Assembly (NCBI RefSeq): GCF_036227225.1 | Contig: NZ_CP109444.1 | Location: forward strand, 7,297,501-7,361,500 | Direction of reading: 5' to 3' | DNA from: Streptomyces sp. NBC_01478 | Lineage (GTDB): Bacteria; Actinomycetota; Actinomycetes; Streptomycetales; Streptomycetaceae | Length of the DNA stretch: 64,000 nucleotides | Shown here: piece by piece, positions 53,752 through 61,247 of the stretch | Layout: each line of letters begins with the position of its first letter | How positions within the stretch are numbered: position 1 is the stretch's first letter | Translations under genes and position numbers: made by a program | The notes under the pieces: generated by a model | Seen by the model: only the letters and a program-made list of their open reading frames with translations | Told to the model about the DNA's origin: nothing | The model's database searches: none

Positions 53752-54108
53752 CTAGTTCGAGGCCGGAGAAGCTTTGTCATCGGCCTTGAAATCGTAGTGG
53801 ATCTGGCCGCCGCTGACAGAGGTGACCTTGACCGTCACGCCCAAGGTGCTGCCGTCGTCCGCCGTGAGCGTGCAGCGCGAGGTGGTACCGACCTTGCCGA
53901 CGAGGTCCTCGGGGCAGGAGACGTCCGGTTTCGACTGTCCTGTGGCGGCGGCGAGCTTTTCGGAGAGCGTGCTGGAAAGCTTGTCCGCGGAGAGCTTCGG
54001 CGGCGTGGACTTCTTGACCTCGACGGAAGCTGAGCAGCCCAACAGCAGCGTGCCGGCCGCGATGGCCGCGAGGATCGACAGGCCTGTGGTCGTCGGGACT
54101 TTGAACAT
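53752..54108 (-). CDS. DUF4333-type lipoprotein
   Basis: This 118-residue lipoprotein has the lipobox TLLLGC with Cys25 and a small alpha/beta outer domain with a Cys pair (DVSCPEDL and SRCTLTADDGST). The layout matches DUF4333 proteins of actinobacteria, which are cell-surface proteins of unknown role. AGGAG precedes the ATG. It is a single-gene unit next to the WXG100 genes. Confidence 0.75.
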   Translation of the reverse strand: MFKVPTTTGLSILAAIAAGTLLLGCSASVEVKKSTPPKLSADKLSSTLSEKLAAATGQSKPDVSCPEDLVGKVGTTSRCTLTADDGSTLGVTVKVTSVSGGQIHYDFKADDKASPASN

Positions 54109-54292
54109 CGTGTACTCCTGGTCGGCCGGTCGGGTGGGAAGACCGGAAGAGCATACGAGTCGCGGTGCTGCCAGGCGCGATCGGTCTCGGCGGACGGCTC
54201 GAACTCCGTCTCGCAGAAGCAAGTGCCCTGAATCGGAAGGTTGTTCATTACATCGGGGCAGCTTCGCCCCGGGGCACGCTCGAATGCACTCC

Positions 54293-54484
54293 CTACAGCA
54301 GGTGGTCCGCTTTCCCCGCCTTGATGTCCCGGATGAGGGTACCGAGCGCATCGCGGCTGTCGGTGAGGTACTGGTCCTCCTGCCCGGCGACCGCGATGTA
54401 GGCGTTGCCGTCGTCATCGGTGCCTATGCGGAAGCAGTTGTTGCCCTCCCCGCAGTACGGGGCTTCCCAGTTGATGCCGGTCAT
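54293..54484 (-). CDS. Small acidic partner protein (DUF397-like role)
   Basis: This 63-residue protein (MTGINWEAPYCGEGNNCFRI onward) has two cysteines and an acidic middle. It follows the XRE regulator gene by 10 bp with GAGGAAG before the ATG. In Streptomyces, WhiJ-like regulators are regularly followed by such small acidic proteins of the DUF397 type, thought to modulate the regulator; sequence resemblance here is only partial. Confidence 0.65.
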   Translation of the reverse strand: MTGINWEAPYCGEGNNCFRIGTDDDGNAYIAVAGQEDQYLTDSRDALGTLIRDIKAGKADHLL

Positions 54485-54494
54485 AGTGGCTTCC

Positions 54495-55346
54495 TCAGAG
54501 TTCGCGGGCGACCTTGCGGATGAGATCGCGCGAGGCCGTCGGGGACAGCGCCGCGTTGTCCATCCACTCCAAGTGGGCACGGTACTTGGTGAGCTGAGCT
54601 TCCGCGCCGGTGAATTCCGGCCCATGCGCGGAGTCCAGCTGCACGGTGTCGAGTTGGGGCACGGCCCCGTCCGCGTACAGCAGCGCGTGCCCCGCCCCCG
54701 GGAAGCCGCCGACGCTGGTGGGGATGATCCGTACGTCGATGGAGTCACGCTCGGACTGTGCGGCCAGGTGCTCCAGTTGCTGCCGAGTCGCCTCGGCGCC
54801 GCCGTACGGCATGCGCAACGCGGCCTCATGGACGTAGGCGACGTACGGAAGGGGTTCGGGCCGGTCGAAGACCTGCTGGCGTTCCATGCGATGGGCTACT
54901 CGCAGTTCGACCTCCAACCGGCTCAACGGCGGGAGTACGGCGGCGAAGACGGCGCGCGCGTACTCCTCGGTCTGGAGGAGTCCGGGTACGTGCATGACCT
55001 GCGCGGTCCGCACGCGCGCGCCGTGCCACTCCAACTCGGCGATGTCCAGCAGTCCTGCGGACAGGGTGCCCCGGTACCGTTCCCACCATCCGCGTTCCTT
55101 GCCCTCGGCCATGAGCGCCAGGGCCTCGACGTAACTCCTGTCTGTGCAGCCGTAGTTGCAGGCGAGCGTGCGGATGCGCTCGGCTGAAAAGGGGCGAATG
55201 CCCGACTCCATGTTGGACAGCCGGGTGCGGTCGATTCCGAGCAGCCCGGCGGCGTACTCCGTGGTGGCCTCCGCCGAGAGGCGTATTTTCCGCAACTCGG
55301 CACCCAGCCGCTTCTGCCGCTCCGTCGGCGTACTTCTTGTCGCCAT
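54495..55346 (-). CDS. WhiJ-like XRE regulator with DUF5753 domain
   Basis: This 283-residue protein has an N-terminal helix-turn-helix (LGAELRKIRLSAEATTEYAA, then GIDRTRLSNMESGIRPFS). The C-terminal DUF5753 domain includes GLLQTEEYARAVFAAV and SERDSIDVRIIPTSVGGFPG. WhiJ-type proteins repress developmental genes in Streptomyces until a signal and a small partner release them. The small-partner gene is directly downstream, and an ATPase-fold protein is encoded divergently, which is the typical trio. Confidence 0.85.
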   Translation of the reverse strand: MATRSTPTERQKRLGAELRKIRLSAEATTEYAAGLLGIDRTRLSNMESGIRPFSAERIRTLACNYGCTDRSYVEALALMAEGKERGWWERYRGTLSAGLLDIAELEWHGARVRTAQVMHVPGLLQTEEYARAVFAAVLPPLSRLEVELRVAHRMERQQVFDRPEPLPYVAYVHEAALRMPYGGAEATRQQLEHLAAQSERDSIDVRIIPTSVGGFPGAGHALLYADGAVPQLDTVQLDSAHGPEFTGAEAQLTKYRAHLEWMDNAALSPTASRDLIRKVAREL

Positions 55347-55600
55347 GCCACCCCTTCTCCCGCTGTGGTGCAGTCAGTCTGCCAGCCGAAGAGTGGTAGG
55401 GGTAATTATCTCCAAGTGGGTGGACATTGTGACTCCATCGCTCCTACAGTCAGTGACGGGTCGACTACGACCCCTCCGTCGAACCGGAAGCGCATCGCGC
55501 GTGCCCGCCCGCATCTCCTCCCCTGGGAGGGGTGGGCCCGCGTCAGGGAGACAGGCCACCGCGCGGAGCGTCAAACCAGCCACCGATCAAGGGAGTTGCC

Positions 55601-56107
55601 ATGCCCGGAACGATGACCTCCTGCCAGGCCCCGCCCCTCACCGACGCACCCCACGCCCCTCCGACCCCCGAAACCCTCGCCTACAGCCTCACGCTCCCCG
55701 CAGCCCCGCCGAGTCCCGCGATCGCGCGGACCGCGACCCGTTCGATCCTCCAGGCGCACGGCCTCGCCGACATGACGGACGCGGCCGTACAGACGGTGAG
55801 CGAACTGGCCGCATGCGCCTGCCGTTTCACCCCCGCCGCCGAGATCTACGTGTCGCTCCGCTACCGCGACGGCGCCCTCCGGGTGATCCTCTACGACGCC
55901 CACCCCCGCCACATCAATCCCCGCCTCGCGGCGGCCTGCGACTCCCGCCGCCGGGCCACCTTGCGGGTCCTGTCCTGTGTGGTGCGGGCCTGCGCCGGTG
56001 ACTGGGGCTTCGGCGAGGCGCGCGAACCGGGCGGCGGGACGCGGATGTGGGCGGTGCTGCCGCGGGCGGGTGCGCGGGCGTACGGGGGAGAACGGTGTGC
56101 GGCCTGA
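55601..56107 (+). CDS. Degenerate RsbW/HATPase-fold regulatory protein
   Basis: This 168-residue protein resembles the anti-sigma-like ATP-binding proteins found next to WhiJ-type regulators: ILQAHGLADMTDAAVQTVSE, then YVSLRYRDGALRVILYDAHP. The N box, normally ELVTNAxRH, reads ELAACACRF, so the metal-binding Asn is missing; the G1 region DAHPRH also departs from the standard. ATP binding is therefore doubtful. GGGAG precedes ATG 55601. It is divergent from the XRE gene. Confidence 0.65.
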   Translation: MPGTMTSCQAPPLTDAPHAPPTPETLAYSLTLPAAPPSPAIARTATRSILQAHGLADMTDAAVQTVSELAACACRFTPAAEIYVSLRYRDGALRVILYDAHPRHINPRLAAACDSRRRATLRVLSCVVRACAGDWGFGEAREPGGGTRMWAVLPRAGARAYGGERCAA

Positions 56108-56130
56108 TGTGGCGCACGTTGCGGCGCGCG

Positions 56131-56156
56131 GCGTATACGTTGCGTATACTCTCCGC
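56131..56156 (+). promoter_or_regulatory. Promoter/operator of the toxin-antitoxin pair; leaderless transcript likely
   Basis: GCGTATAC occurs at 56131-56138 and 56142-56149, an 11-bp step. The second copy forms the -10 box TATACT (56145-56150), which ends 6 bases before the ATG at 56157. The transcript would then start at or next to the A of the ATG. There is no ribosome site. The repeat probably serves for autorepression by the ribbon-helix-helix antitoxin. Confidence 0.6.
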
Positions 56157-56438
56157 ATGTCCGATGTCATGATCCGCGTGCCTGCCGAAGTCCGTGACCA
56201 ACTCGCCGCCGTGGCGGAGGCGCGCGGCACCAGTCTCCGCGCCCTCATGCAGGAAATAGCTGCTCAGACCCTGACTCCGGAGCAGATCAAGGAGCGAGCC
56301 GACCAGGCCCGCGCCCTGCTTGCCGAGCGGTTCGGGCATTACGTGACAGACGAGGACTCCGTGGCGATGCGGCGCAGAATGCGTGAGGCCACCGCCGCCT
56401 ACCGGGCTGCTCTCGCGGAGGCGGAGTCTTCCCGTTGA
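56157..56438 (+). CDS. Ribbon-helix-helix antitoxin
   Basis: This 93-residue protein has an N-terminal RHH motif (SDVMIRVPAEVRDQLAAVAE, then GTSLRALMQEIAAQT) and a charged helical tail that would wrap the toxin. Antitoxins of this type bind their own promoter, and a direct repeat is present there. Its stop overlaps the TTG start of the PIN-type toxin, the standard coupling of such pairs. Confidence 0.82.
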   Translation: MSDVMIRVPAEVRDQLAAVAEARGTSLRALMQEIAAQTLTPEQIKERADQARALLAERFGHYVTDEDSVAMRRRMREATAAYRAALAEAESSR

Positions 56439-56827
56439 ATCTGACCGAGCATTACGTCCTCGACACTCCCGCACTTCTGGGGATGGGCGGCAACAAGCAG
56501 GTTTCCGCGCTCATCCATGCGGCGGCGGCCAGTGACGACGTACGTCTGTGGGTGCCCGTGCTGTGCCTCTTGGAGGCCGAGCGCGAGCGCGCTGGGACGG
56601 TCGCCCACGCGGGCGTCCTGCTGGACGTGTTCCAGATCATCGACGACGACTTCGCGATGGCCGTGACGATCGTCGAACTCCGAGGCAATGGTGTTGCCTT
56701 CGGTGTCGCGGCAGCCGTGCATGCCGCGCGGCCGAACCTGATGCTTTCCGAAGGCGCATTGGTCGCAACCGTCGCACCCGAGGCCTACGACGGGCTCGGA
56801 GTCGGTGTCATGAACCTGAACCGCTGA
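56435..56827 (+). CDS. PIN-domain (VapC-like) toxin
   Basis: This 130-residue protein starts at TTG 56435, overlapping the antitoxin stop. The first PIN aspartate is Asp10 (YVLDTPALLG), the acidic VLCLLEAERERAG follows, and later acidic residues in DAFAMAVTIVEL-like and GALVATV segments fit the fold, though the C-terminal Asp set is not clear. PIN toxins cut RNA. Pairing with an RHH antitoxin supports the call. Confidence 0.7.
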   Translation: MNLTEHYVLDTPALLGMGGNKQVSALIHAAAASDDVRLWVPVLCLLEAERERAGTVAHAGVLLDVFQIIDDDFAMAVTIVELRGNGVAFGVAAAVHAARPNLMLSEGALVATVAPEAYDGLGVGVMNLNR

Positions 56828-57038
56828 CGATCCGGACACGGGGGGAGGAGCGGTGAACCACATCACGAGCATGGACACGCGGACCTTCTGGGCCGGGCCC
56901 TCGTCCTTGTCGTGTACGCCGCCGCGCCCGGTGTCCTCGGCTGGGTGGCTGCCCGGCGTAGTCGGGAGGGCGGGGTCCGGGTCCGGCGTGGACTCGTCGT
57001 CGTGCAGGGCTGGTTGATCCTCGGCGGTGTCGTCAACC

Positions 57039-57198
57039 GGGTCTTCGAAGTTGAGCGGTGCGGCCCTTTGCCGGGGCCCGTCAGAGGGGACCCTCCCCGC
57101 GGAAGTGTGACACTTCAGCGCTGAGTGTCACACTTCCGTGCCTCACTCACCCCCCTGGCGCCGAGCGTCTCCGCGCACCGCCCAACTTCGAAGAGCCC
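57039..57198. mobile_element. 160-bp MITE-like element with terminal inverted repeats and 7-bp target duplication
   Basis: The left end (GGGTCTTCGAAGTTGAGCGG) and right end, read in reverse (GGGCTCTTCGAAGTTGGGCG), are imperfect inverted repeats continuing into GGTGCG. GTCAACC flanks both sides (57032-57038 and 57199-57205). Inside lies a near-perfect palindrome, GGAAGTGTGACACTT against its complement (57101-57137). There is no transposase gene. This is the structure of a miniature inverted-repeat transposable element or an IS remnant; the parent family is not recognised. Confidence 0.82.
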
Positions 57199-57900
57199 GT
57201 CAACCTCGCCTCCGGATCCGTTCGTGGCGGCCTCCAGCTCTTCCTGCCGATCGTCATCCTCTTCTTCCTGTTCCGCCCGGAGAGCTGTCGGTGGTACGGG
57301 CTCGCCGATCTTGAGCGCGTCGAGCGCCGCCCGTTCTCCCTGTCCCGGCTGATCCGTTGGCGCCTGGACGAGGGGCAGACGCCGGTCGAGTACGCCGGGT
57401 TCATCGCCATCGTCGCCGCCGGCATCACCGCCCTGCTCGTCAGCGGCCTCGGCACTCAGATCTTCGGCGGCGTCCAGTCGGAGGTCTGCAAGGTCACCGG
57501 CATGGCCTGCCCGGCTCCGGCCGGCGGCGACACGGACGTGACCGCCGGAAGCGGTGACGCAGACGGGACTGGGGGCGGCAATAGTGGCATCTACTGCGTC
57601 CAGCAGGGAATCATCAACGGCACTCTGCTGGTCCCGGGGACGGCGGGGAACCTGACGGACGTGTGGACCCAACTGCACGACGATCCGGTGTACAACGTGA
57701 AGACGGCCGCCTACCTGACGATCTACAACGCCTACCAGATCGGCCTGTCCCGGCCCGGCCTGGACACGAGCGACGCCGATTCGCAGGCGATCCTGGCGCG
57801 GTACAACGGAACCAACGACGCCGCCCAGGAGTACGGCAGACAAGTCGGCGGCCTGTACCAGGTATTGGAGAAGTACTACAAGATCGTGCGCAATCTATGA
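57058..57900 (+). CDS. Possible truncated product of the disrupted pilin-domain gene
   Basis: From a GTG at 57058 inside the MITE-like element the frame stays open for 280 residues: about 50 from the element, then two hydrophobic segments, the prepilin site DEG-QTPVEYAG, a helix, and a C-terminal domain of about 110 residues (SGIYCVQQGIINGTLLVPGT, then LYQVLEKYYKIVRNL) not seen in the 59184 product. If expressed, it would keep pilin segment and C-terminal domain but lose the first membrane helices. The stop overlaps the ATG of the membrane protein at 57897. Confidence 0.5.
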   Translation: MRPFAGARQRGPSPRKCDTSALSVTLPCLTHPPGAERLRAPPNFEEPVNLASGSVRGGLQLFLPIVILFFLFRPESCRWYGLADLERVERRPFSLSRLIRWRLDEGQTPVEYAGFIAIVAAGITALLVSGLGTQIFGGVQSEVCKVTGMACPAPAGGDTDVTAGSGDADGTGGGNSGIYCVQQGIINGTLLVPGTAGNLTDVWTQLHDDPVYNVKTAAYLTIYNAYQIGLSRPGLDTSDADSQAILARYNGTNDAAQEYGRQVGGLYQVLEKYYKIVRNL

Positions 57901-58271
57901 ACTCCCGCACAGTTCCTGACACTTCCGCCGGAACACCTTCGACCCGCCGGACATGGACAGTCCCCGTCGTCGTCAATCTCGTACTGGGGATTGTCGCCGT
58001 GATCCCCGTCTGGGCCCTCGTGCTGTTCGCGGTGAACTACCCCCTCGCGGGCCTGGGAATCACGCACCGGGAGCCGACGGAGAACGACGGCATGCTGCCC
58101 TGGCTGCTGGTGCTGGTGCCGATGTGGGCGGCGTTCCTGGGGCTGTGGATTCCGGTCAACCTCGCGATGCGCCGAAAGCGGGACGCCGTCAAACGGCGTT
58201 ACTGGACCGCCAGTTCACTGCTGGTCCTTCTTCCCACGGTGGCGTTGATGTTCTTCATCGAGACAAAGTGA
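57897..58271 (+). CDS. Small membrane protein coupled to the pilin-domain gene
   Basis: This 124-residue protein has three hydrophobic helices (PVVVNLVLGIVAVIPVWALV; LPWLLVLVPMWAAFLGLWIP; SSLLVLLPTVALMFFI). The ATG overlaps the stop of the disrupted gene (ATGA). No family is recognised. By position it could be an immunity protein for the C-terminal domain of the upstream protein or a membrane partner. Confidence 0.6.
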   Translation: MNSRTVPDTSAGTPSTRRTWTVPVVVNLVLGIVAVIPVWALVLFAVNYPLAGLGITHREPTENDGMLPWLLVLVPMWAAFLGLWIPVNLAMRRKRDAVKRRYWTASSLLVLLPTVALMFFIETK

Positions 58272-58293
58272 AACGAAAGGGAGATCCAGCGGG

Positions 58294-58998
58294 ATGGCTC
58301 ACATCACGAGACGCACGGCGGTAAAGAGCACGACAGTTCTCGGCCTGGCCGGTTTCACCGGCGGGCTCCTGGCGGCGGCGCCCGCCGCCGCCGAGGAAAC
58401 CGCCTCGGACGCCGAGGACACCGCGCGGCCCACCTCCCTCAACGGGTGGGAGCTGATGGAGAAGACCAACGACATCTCAACGGTGTGGACGCGCCCGGTC
58501 CCCGGCACGGCCTGTTCCATCGACGTCTGCGTCGGGGACGTGGAAGCGGTCCTGGTCCACGTGATCCGCCGCTTCCACTACGAGGTCGACGAGTTGCGCA
58601 AGGGCGACGTCATCGGCTGGCGCGCCCCGAGCGAGGTCAAGAAGGGGCTGACGGAGTCCAACCAGGCCTCGGGCACGGCCGTACAGATTCGCCCGGGCTC
58701 CTACCCGGCCGGCGCTAAGGGCGGGTTCTTCTCGCTCCAGCTCATCGTGATCCGCGACATCCTGGCCGAACTCGAGGGCGTGGTCCGATGGGGCGGCGAC
58801 GACAACCGGCCGGACGAGTCACTGTTCTCCATCGACGTGAAACCCGCGGACGCACGGCTCACCGCGGTCGTCGAGAAGATCCATGTCTGGAAGGACACCC
58901 CGGGCAAGGGCGCCGGCACTCCGGTCGACGTCCGGGCCTCCGGGAGGCGGAAGGCAGCGAAGGCACTCGAGAGCCGCCAGCGGGGGACCGCGGCCTGA
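58294..58998 (+). CDS. Exported M15-like peptidase homologue lacking catalytic residues
   Basis: This 234-residue protein has a Tat-like signal (HITRRTAVKSTTVLGLAGF, cleavage near AAA-E). The mature part follows the layout of M15-type D-Ala-D-Ala carboxypeptidases: DVEAVLVHVIRRFHYEVDEL, SNQASGTAVQIRPGSYPAG and EGVVRWGGDD. In active enzymes the zinc and catalytic residues sit in NHxSGTAID and DEMHFEI. Here they are Gln124, Gln131, Leu177 and Ser179, so zinc binding and catalysis should be lost. It may bind peptidoglycan without cutting it. It follows the membrane protein by 22 bp. Confidence 0.72.
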   Translation: MAHITRRTAVKSTTVLGLAGFTGGLLAAAPAAAEETASDAEDTARPTSLNGWELMEKTNDISTVWTRPVPGTACSIDVCVGDVEAVLVHVIRRFHYEVDELRKGDVIGWRAPSEVKKGLTESNQASGTAVQIRPGSYPAGAKGGFFSLQLIVIRDILAELEGVVRWGGDDNRPDESLFSIDVKPADARLTAVVEKIHVWKDTPGKGAGTPVDVRASGRRKAAKALESRQRGTAA

Positions 58999-59032
58999 GC
59001 CGACCGGGCTCCGCGAGCGCTGCGATATGGCC

Positions 59033-59072
59033 GGTGGGCCCGGACTTCCTGCCCTTCCGGGCCGGGCCCACC
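59033..59072 (+). terminator. Hairpin after the M15-like gene
   Basis: GGTGGGCCCGG (59033-59043) pairs perfectly with CCGGGCCCACC (59062-59072), leaving an 18-base loop. It lies 35 bp after the stop at 58998 and 112 bp before the next start. Confidence 0.65.
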
Positions 59073-59086
59073 AGGAGTCTGGGTAC

Positions 59087-59141
59087 CGATTTGGGCCCAC
59101 GGGCCCATCTCGGGCACCGGCCCTCTCCCTAACCTCTGGAA
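59087..59141 (+). promoter_or_regulatory. GGGCCC dyad upstream of the pilin-toxin gene
   Basis: CCGATTTGGGCCC starts at 59087. TGGGCCC-AC-GGGCCCA (59092-59107) is a perfect 7-bp dyad, and ACCTCTGGAA follows at 59132-59141, 42 bp before ATG 59184. Both blocks recur in the same order ahead of flp (48348-48397), although the spacing differs by five bases. Confidence 0.55.
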
Positions 59142-59183
59142 GCTCAGGCGGTGTTGTGAGCGACGACGGGGGACGGGGAAAAC

Positions 59184-61247
59184 ATGGCCTCGATCGGAGG
59201 AGCCGGCGGACGAGCCAGTGGGGCAGGCGGTTCGAGCGGGCGTCAGGAGATGCCCGCCCCGCTCGCCACCGCCCTGGTGCTGGTGTACGCCCTCTTCGCG
59301 GTCACCGTCGTCGGCGGGCTCGGCCTGCTGATGACCGCCGCGTCGTACGACACGCTCGACGGTCAGGTCGTCGCCCTCGTCGCGTACGCCGCCGCACCCG
59401 GTGTCCTCGGCGCGTGGCTGGCCCGGCGGAGCTGGGAGGGCGGGGTCCGGATCAGGCTCGGACTCCTCGCCGTTCAGGGCTGGTTGATCCTCGGCGGTGT
59501 CGTCAACCTCGTCTCCGGATCCGCCCACGGTGGCCTCCAGCTCCTCCTCCCGATCGTCATCCTCTTCTTCCTGACCCGCCCGGACAGCCGCCAGTGGTAC
59601 GGGCTCGCGGGACTGGAACGCGCGGAGCGCCGCCCGTTCTCCCCCTCCCGGCTGATCCGTTGGCGCCGGGACGAGGGGCAGACGGCGGTCGAGTACGCGG
59701 GGTTCATCGCCATCGTCGCCGCCCTGATCGCCGCGTTGCTGGTCAGCGGCCTCGGCACCCAGATCTTCAGCGGCATCCAGTCGGAGGTCTGCAAGGTCAC
59801 CGACATGGCCTGCGGCACCGGCACCACCACTACCGGCACGACCTCCACCGAGACCGACACAACAGCCGACGACAAGCCCGCCCCCGCCGAGGACAAGGGA
59901 AACAACCAGGCAGACGACCAGACAGGCGACCAGACAGACGGCCAGGGATCCGACAACGACGGCTGCTTCTCCGGCGTAGGCGCCTTCTTCGGCTGCGCCG
60001 GCGACCAGGTGAAACAAGTCGGCCAAGGCCTCTTCGTCGACGGCGTCTGGGGCGACCTCACCGGTATCTACGACATGGTCCGCCACCCGGTCGACACCCT
60101 GAAGGGCATCGGCGACTACGGCGAACAACTCGGCGACGACTGGTCCAAGAACTCCAAGGACGCCGGCAAGAAGTGGTCCGACGGCGACTACGGCGGCGCC
60201 CTGTGGGACTGGACCGGCGCTTCCGTGAAGACGGGCGGCACGGTCCTCTACGACGTGTTCGTCGGCGACGACGTGGCCGACGACTGGAACAACGGCGACA
60301 AGACCAGGGCCGTCACCCACGTCCTGTGGAACGTCGGTTCCCTCTTCATCCCGGGCTACGACGGCGCCAAGATCGTCGAGAAGGTCGGCGACCTCGGCAA
60401 GATCGGCAAGCTGGGGAAGCTCGGCGAGCTCGCGGAGAAGGCGGCCAAGGCGGCCGACGACGCGAAGAAAGCCGCCAAGGCCGGTGACGTGGAAGGCGCC
60501 GAGAAGGCCGCCAAGGAGGCCGACGACGCCGCCGAGGAAGCGGAGCGGAAGGCCGAGAAGACCGGCTGCACGATCGGCGCACCGAGCCACCGGATCCCGT
60601 ACGACGGCAACGCCCCGACGGACACCGGCACTCTGACCGTCCCCTCCGACACCGGCACCCTGACCGGTTCCTCCGGCCCCGGCACCACCGTCCTCGCCGC
60701 CGGTGCCTCCCCGCACGTCCTGCTCGCCGAGGACGGCTGCGACGAGGACGCCGAGAAGGAGGCCGAGGAGGCCCGTAAGCAGGCGGACGAGGCCGACAAG
60801 GCGGCGGACCGGTGGGAGGCGGGCGACGATGTCTCCGGCCCCGCGCGCGGGAAGACGCTGAGGTTCCCCAACAAGCGGCACACCATCAGCGGAGCGGGCA
60901 GCGGTCAGGTCAAGGAAGCGAACACCGTGATCCTCCGCGGGAACGAGGATCTGGTCCGTGCGGACATCGAGGGCATAGCGAAGAACCGCGCCACGCTTTC
61001 GGCCGACGGGAACACGTACGAGATCAACGGCCGCAAGTACCGCGTCGAGGACAACGGGACGGTCTTCCCGGTCTCCGGTCCCGGCCTGGTCGACATGGAC
61101 CGCATTGAATACGCTGCTTTGAAGGAGATCGTCCGGAACAAGGGCGACCTCGGCAAGTCGCAGCAACTGCAGCGTGACCCCAAGTTCGTCAACAACCCCG
61201 AGAAGGTGGAGAAGGCGAAGCAGGTCTACGACGGGACGTACAAGTGA
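59184..61247 (+). CDS. Modular pilin-domain protein with polymorphic-toxin-like C-terminal region
   Basis: This 687-residue protein has, in order: four membrane helices (about 26-52, 62-80, 92-110, 117-131); a Flp-type prepilin segment with cleavage site DEG165-Q166 and Glu170 (GQTAVEYAGFIAIVAALIAA); a Thr/Asp-rich linker (210-260); a helical middle domain (270-400, VDGVWGDLTGIYDMVRHPVD); a Lys/Ala-rich coiled coil (405-460); a second linker; another acidic helix (520-545); and a C-terminal domain (555-687, KTLRFPNKRHTISGAGSGQV to KAKQVYDGTYK) unlike anything recognised. Stalk, linkers and variable tip resemble polymorphic toxins. Its stop overlaps the next gene. The catalytic activity of the tip is unknown. 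Confidence 0.7.
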   Translation: MASIGGAGGRASGAGGSSGRQEMPAPLATALVLVYALFAVTVVGGLGLLMTAASYDTLDGQVVALVAYAAAPGVLGAWLARRSWEGGVRIRLGLLAVQGWLILGGVVNLVSGSAHGGLQLLLPIVILFFLTRPDSRQWYGLAGLERAERRPFSPSRLIRWRRDEGQTAVEYAGFIAIVAALIAALLVSGLGTQIFSGIQSEVCKVTDMACGTGTTTTGTTSTETDTTADDKPAPAEDKGNNQADDQTGDQTDGQGSDNDGCFSGVGAFFGCAGDQVKQVGQGLFVDGVWGDLTGIYDMVRHPVDTLKGIGDYGEQLGDDWSKNSKDAGKKWSDGDYGGALWDWTGASVKTGGTVLYDVFVGDDVADDWNNGDKTRAVTHVLWNVGSLFIPGYDGAKIVEKVGDLGKIGKLGKLGELAEKAAKAADDAKKAAKAGDVEGAEKAAKEADDAAEEAERKAEKTGCTIGAPSHRIPYDGNAPTDTGTLTVPSDTGTLTGSSGPGTTVLAAGASPHVLLAEDGCDEDAEKEAEEARKQADEADKAADRWEAGDDVSGPARGKTLRFPNKRHTISGAGSGQVKEANTVILRGNEDLVRADIEGIAKNRATLSADGNTYEINGRKYRVEDNGTVFPVSGPGLVDMDRIEYAALKEIVRNKGDLGKSQQLQRDPKFVNNPEKVEKAKQVYDGTYK

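Larger units (their letters stand above)
56853..57900 (+). pseudogene. Flp-domain modular protein gene disrupted by a MITE-like insertion
   Basis: From about 56890 this region encodes a relative of the 59184 product: YAAAPGVLG, VVQGWLILGGVVN, then LASGSVRGGLQLFLPIVILF, then DEGQTPVEYAGFIAIV and SEVCKVTGMAC. The relative is one frame; here frame 2 changes to frame 1 across 57039-57205, exactly where a 160-bp element with a 7-bp target duplication sits. Removing element plus one duplicate (167 bp) restores one frame with VVN-LASGS at the joint, as in the relative (VVN-LVSGS). The first membrane helices of the relative are also missing or shifted. The C-terminal 100 residues differ from the relative. 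Confidence 0.75.
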
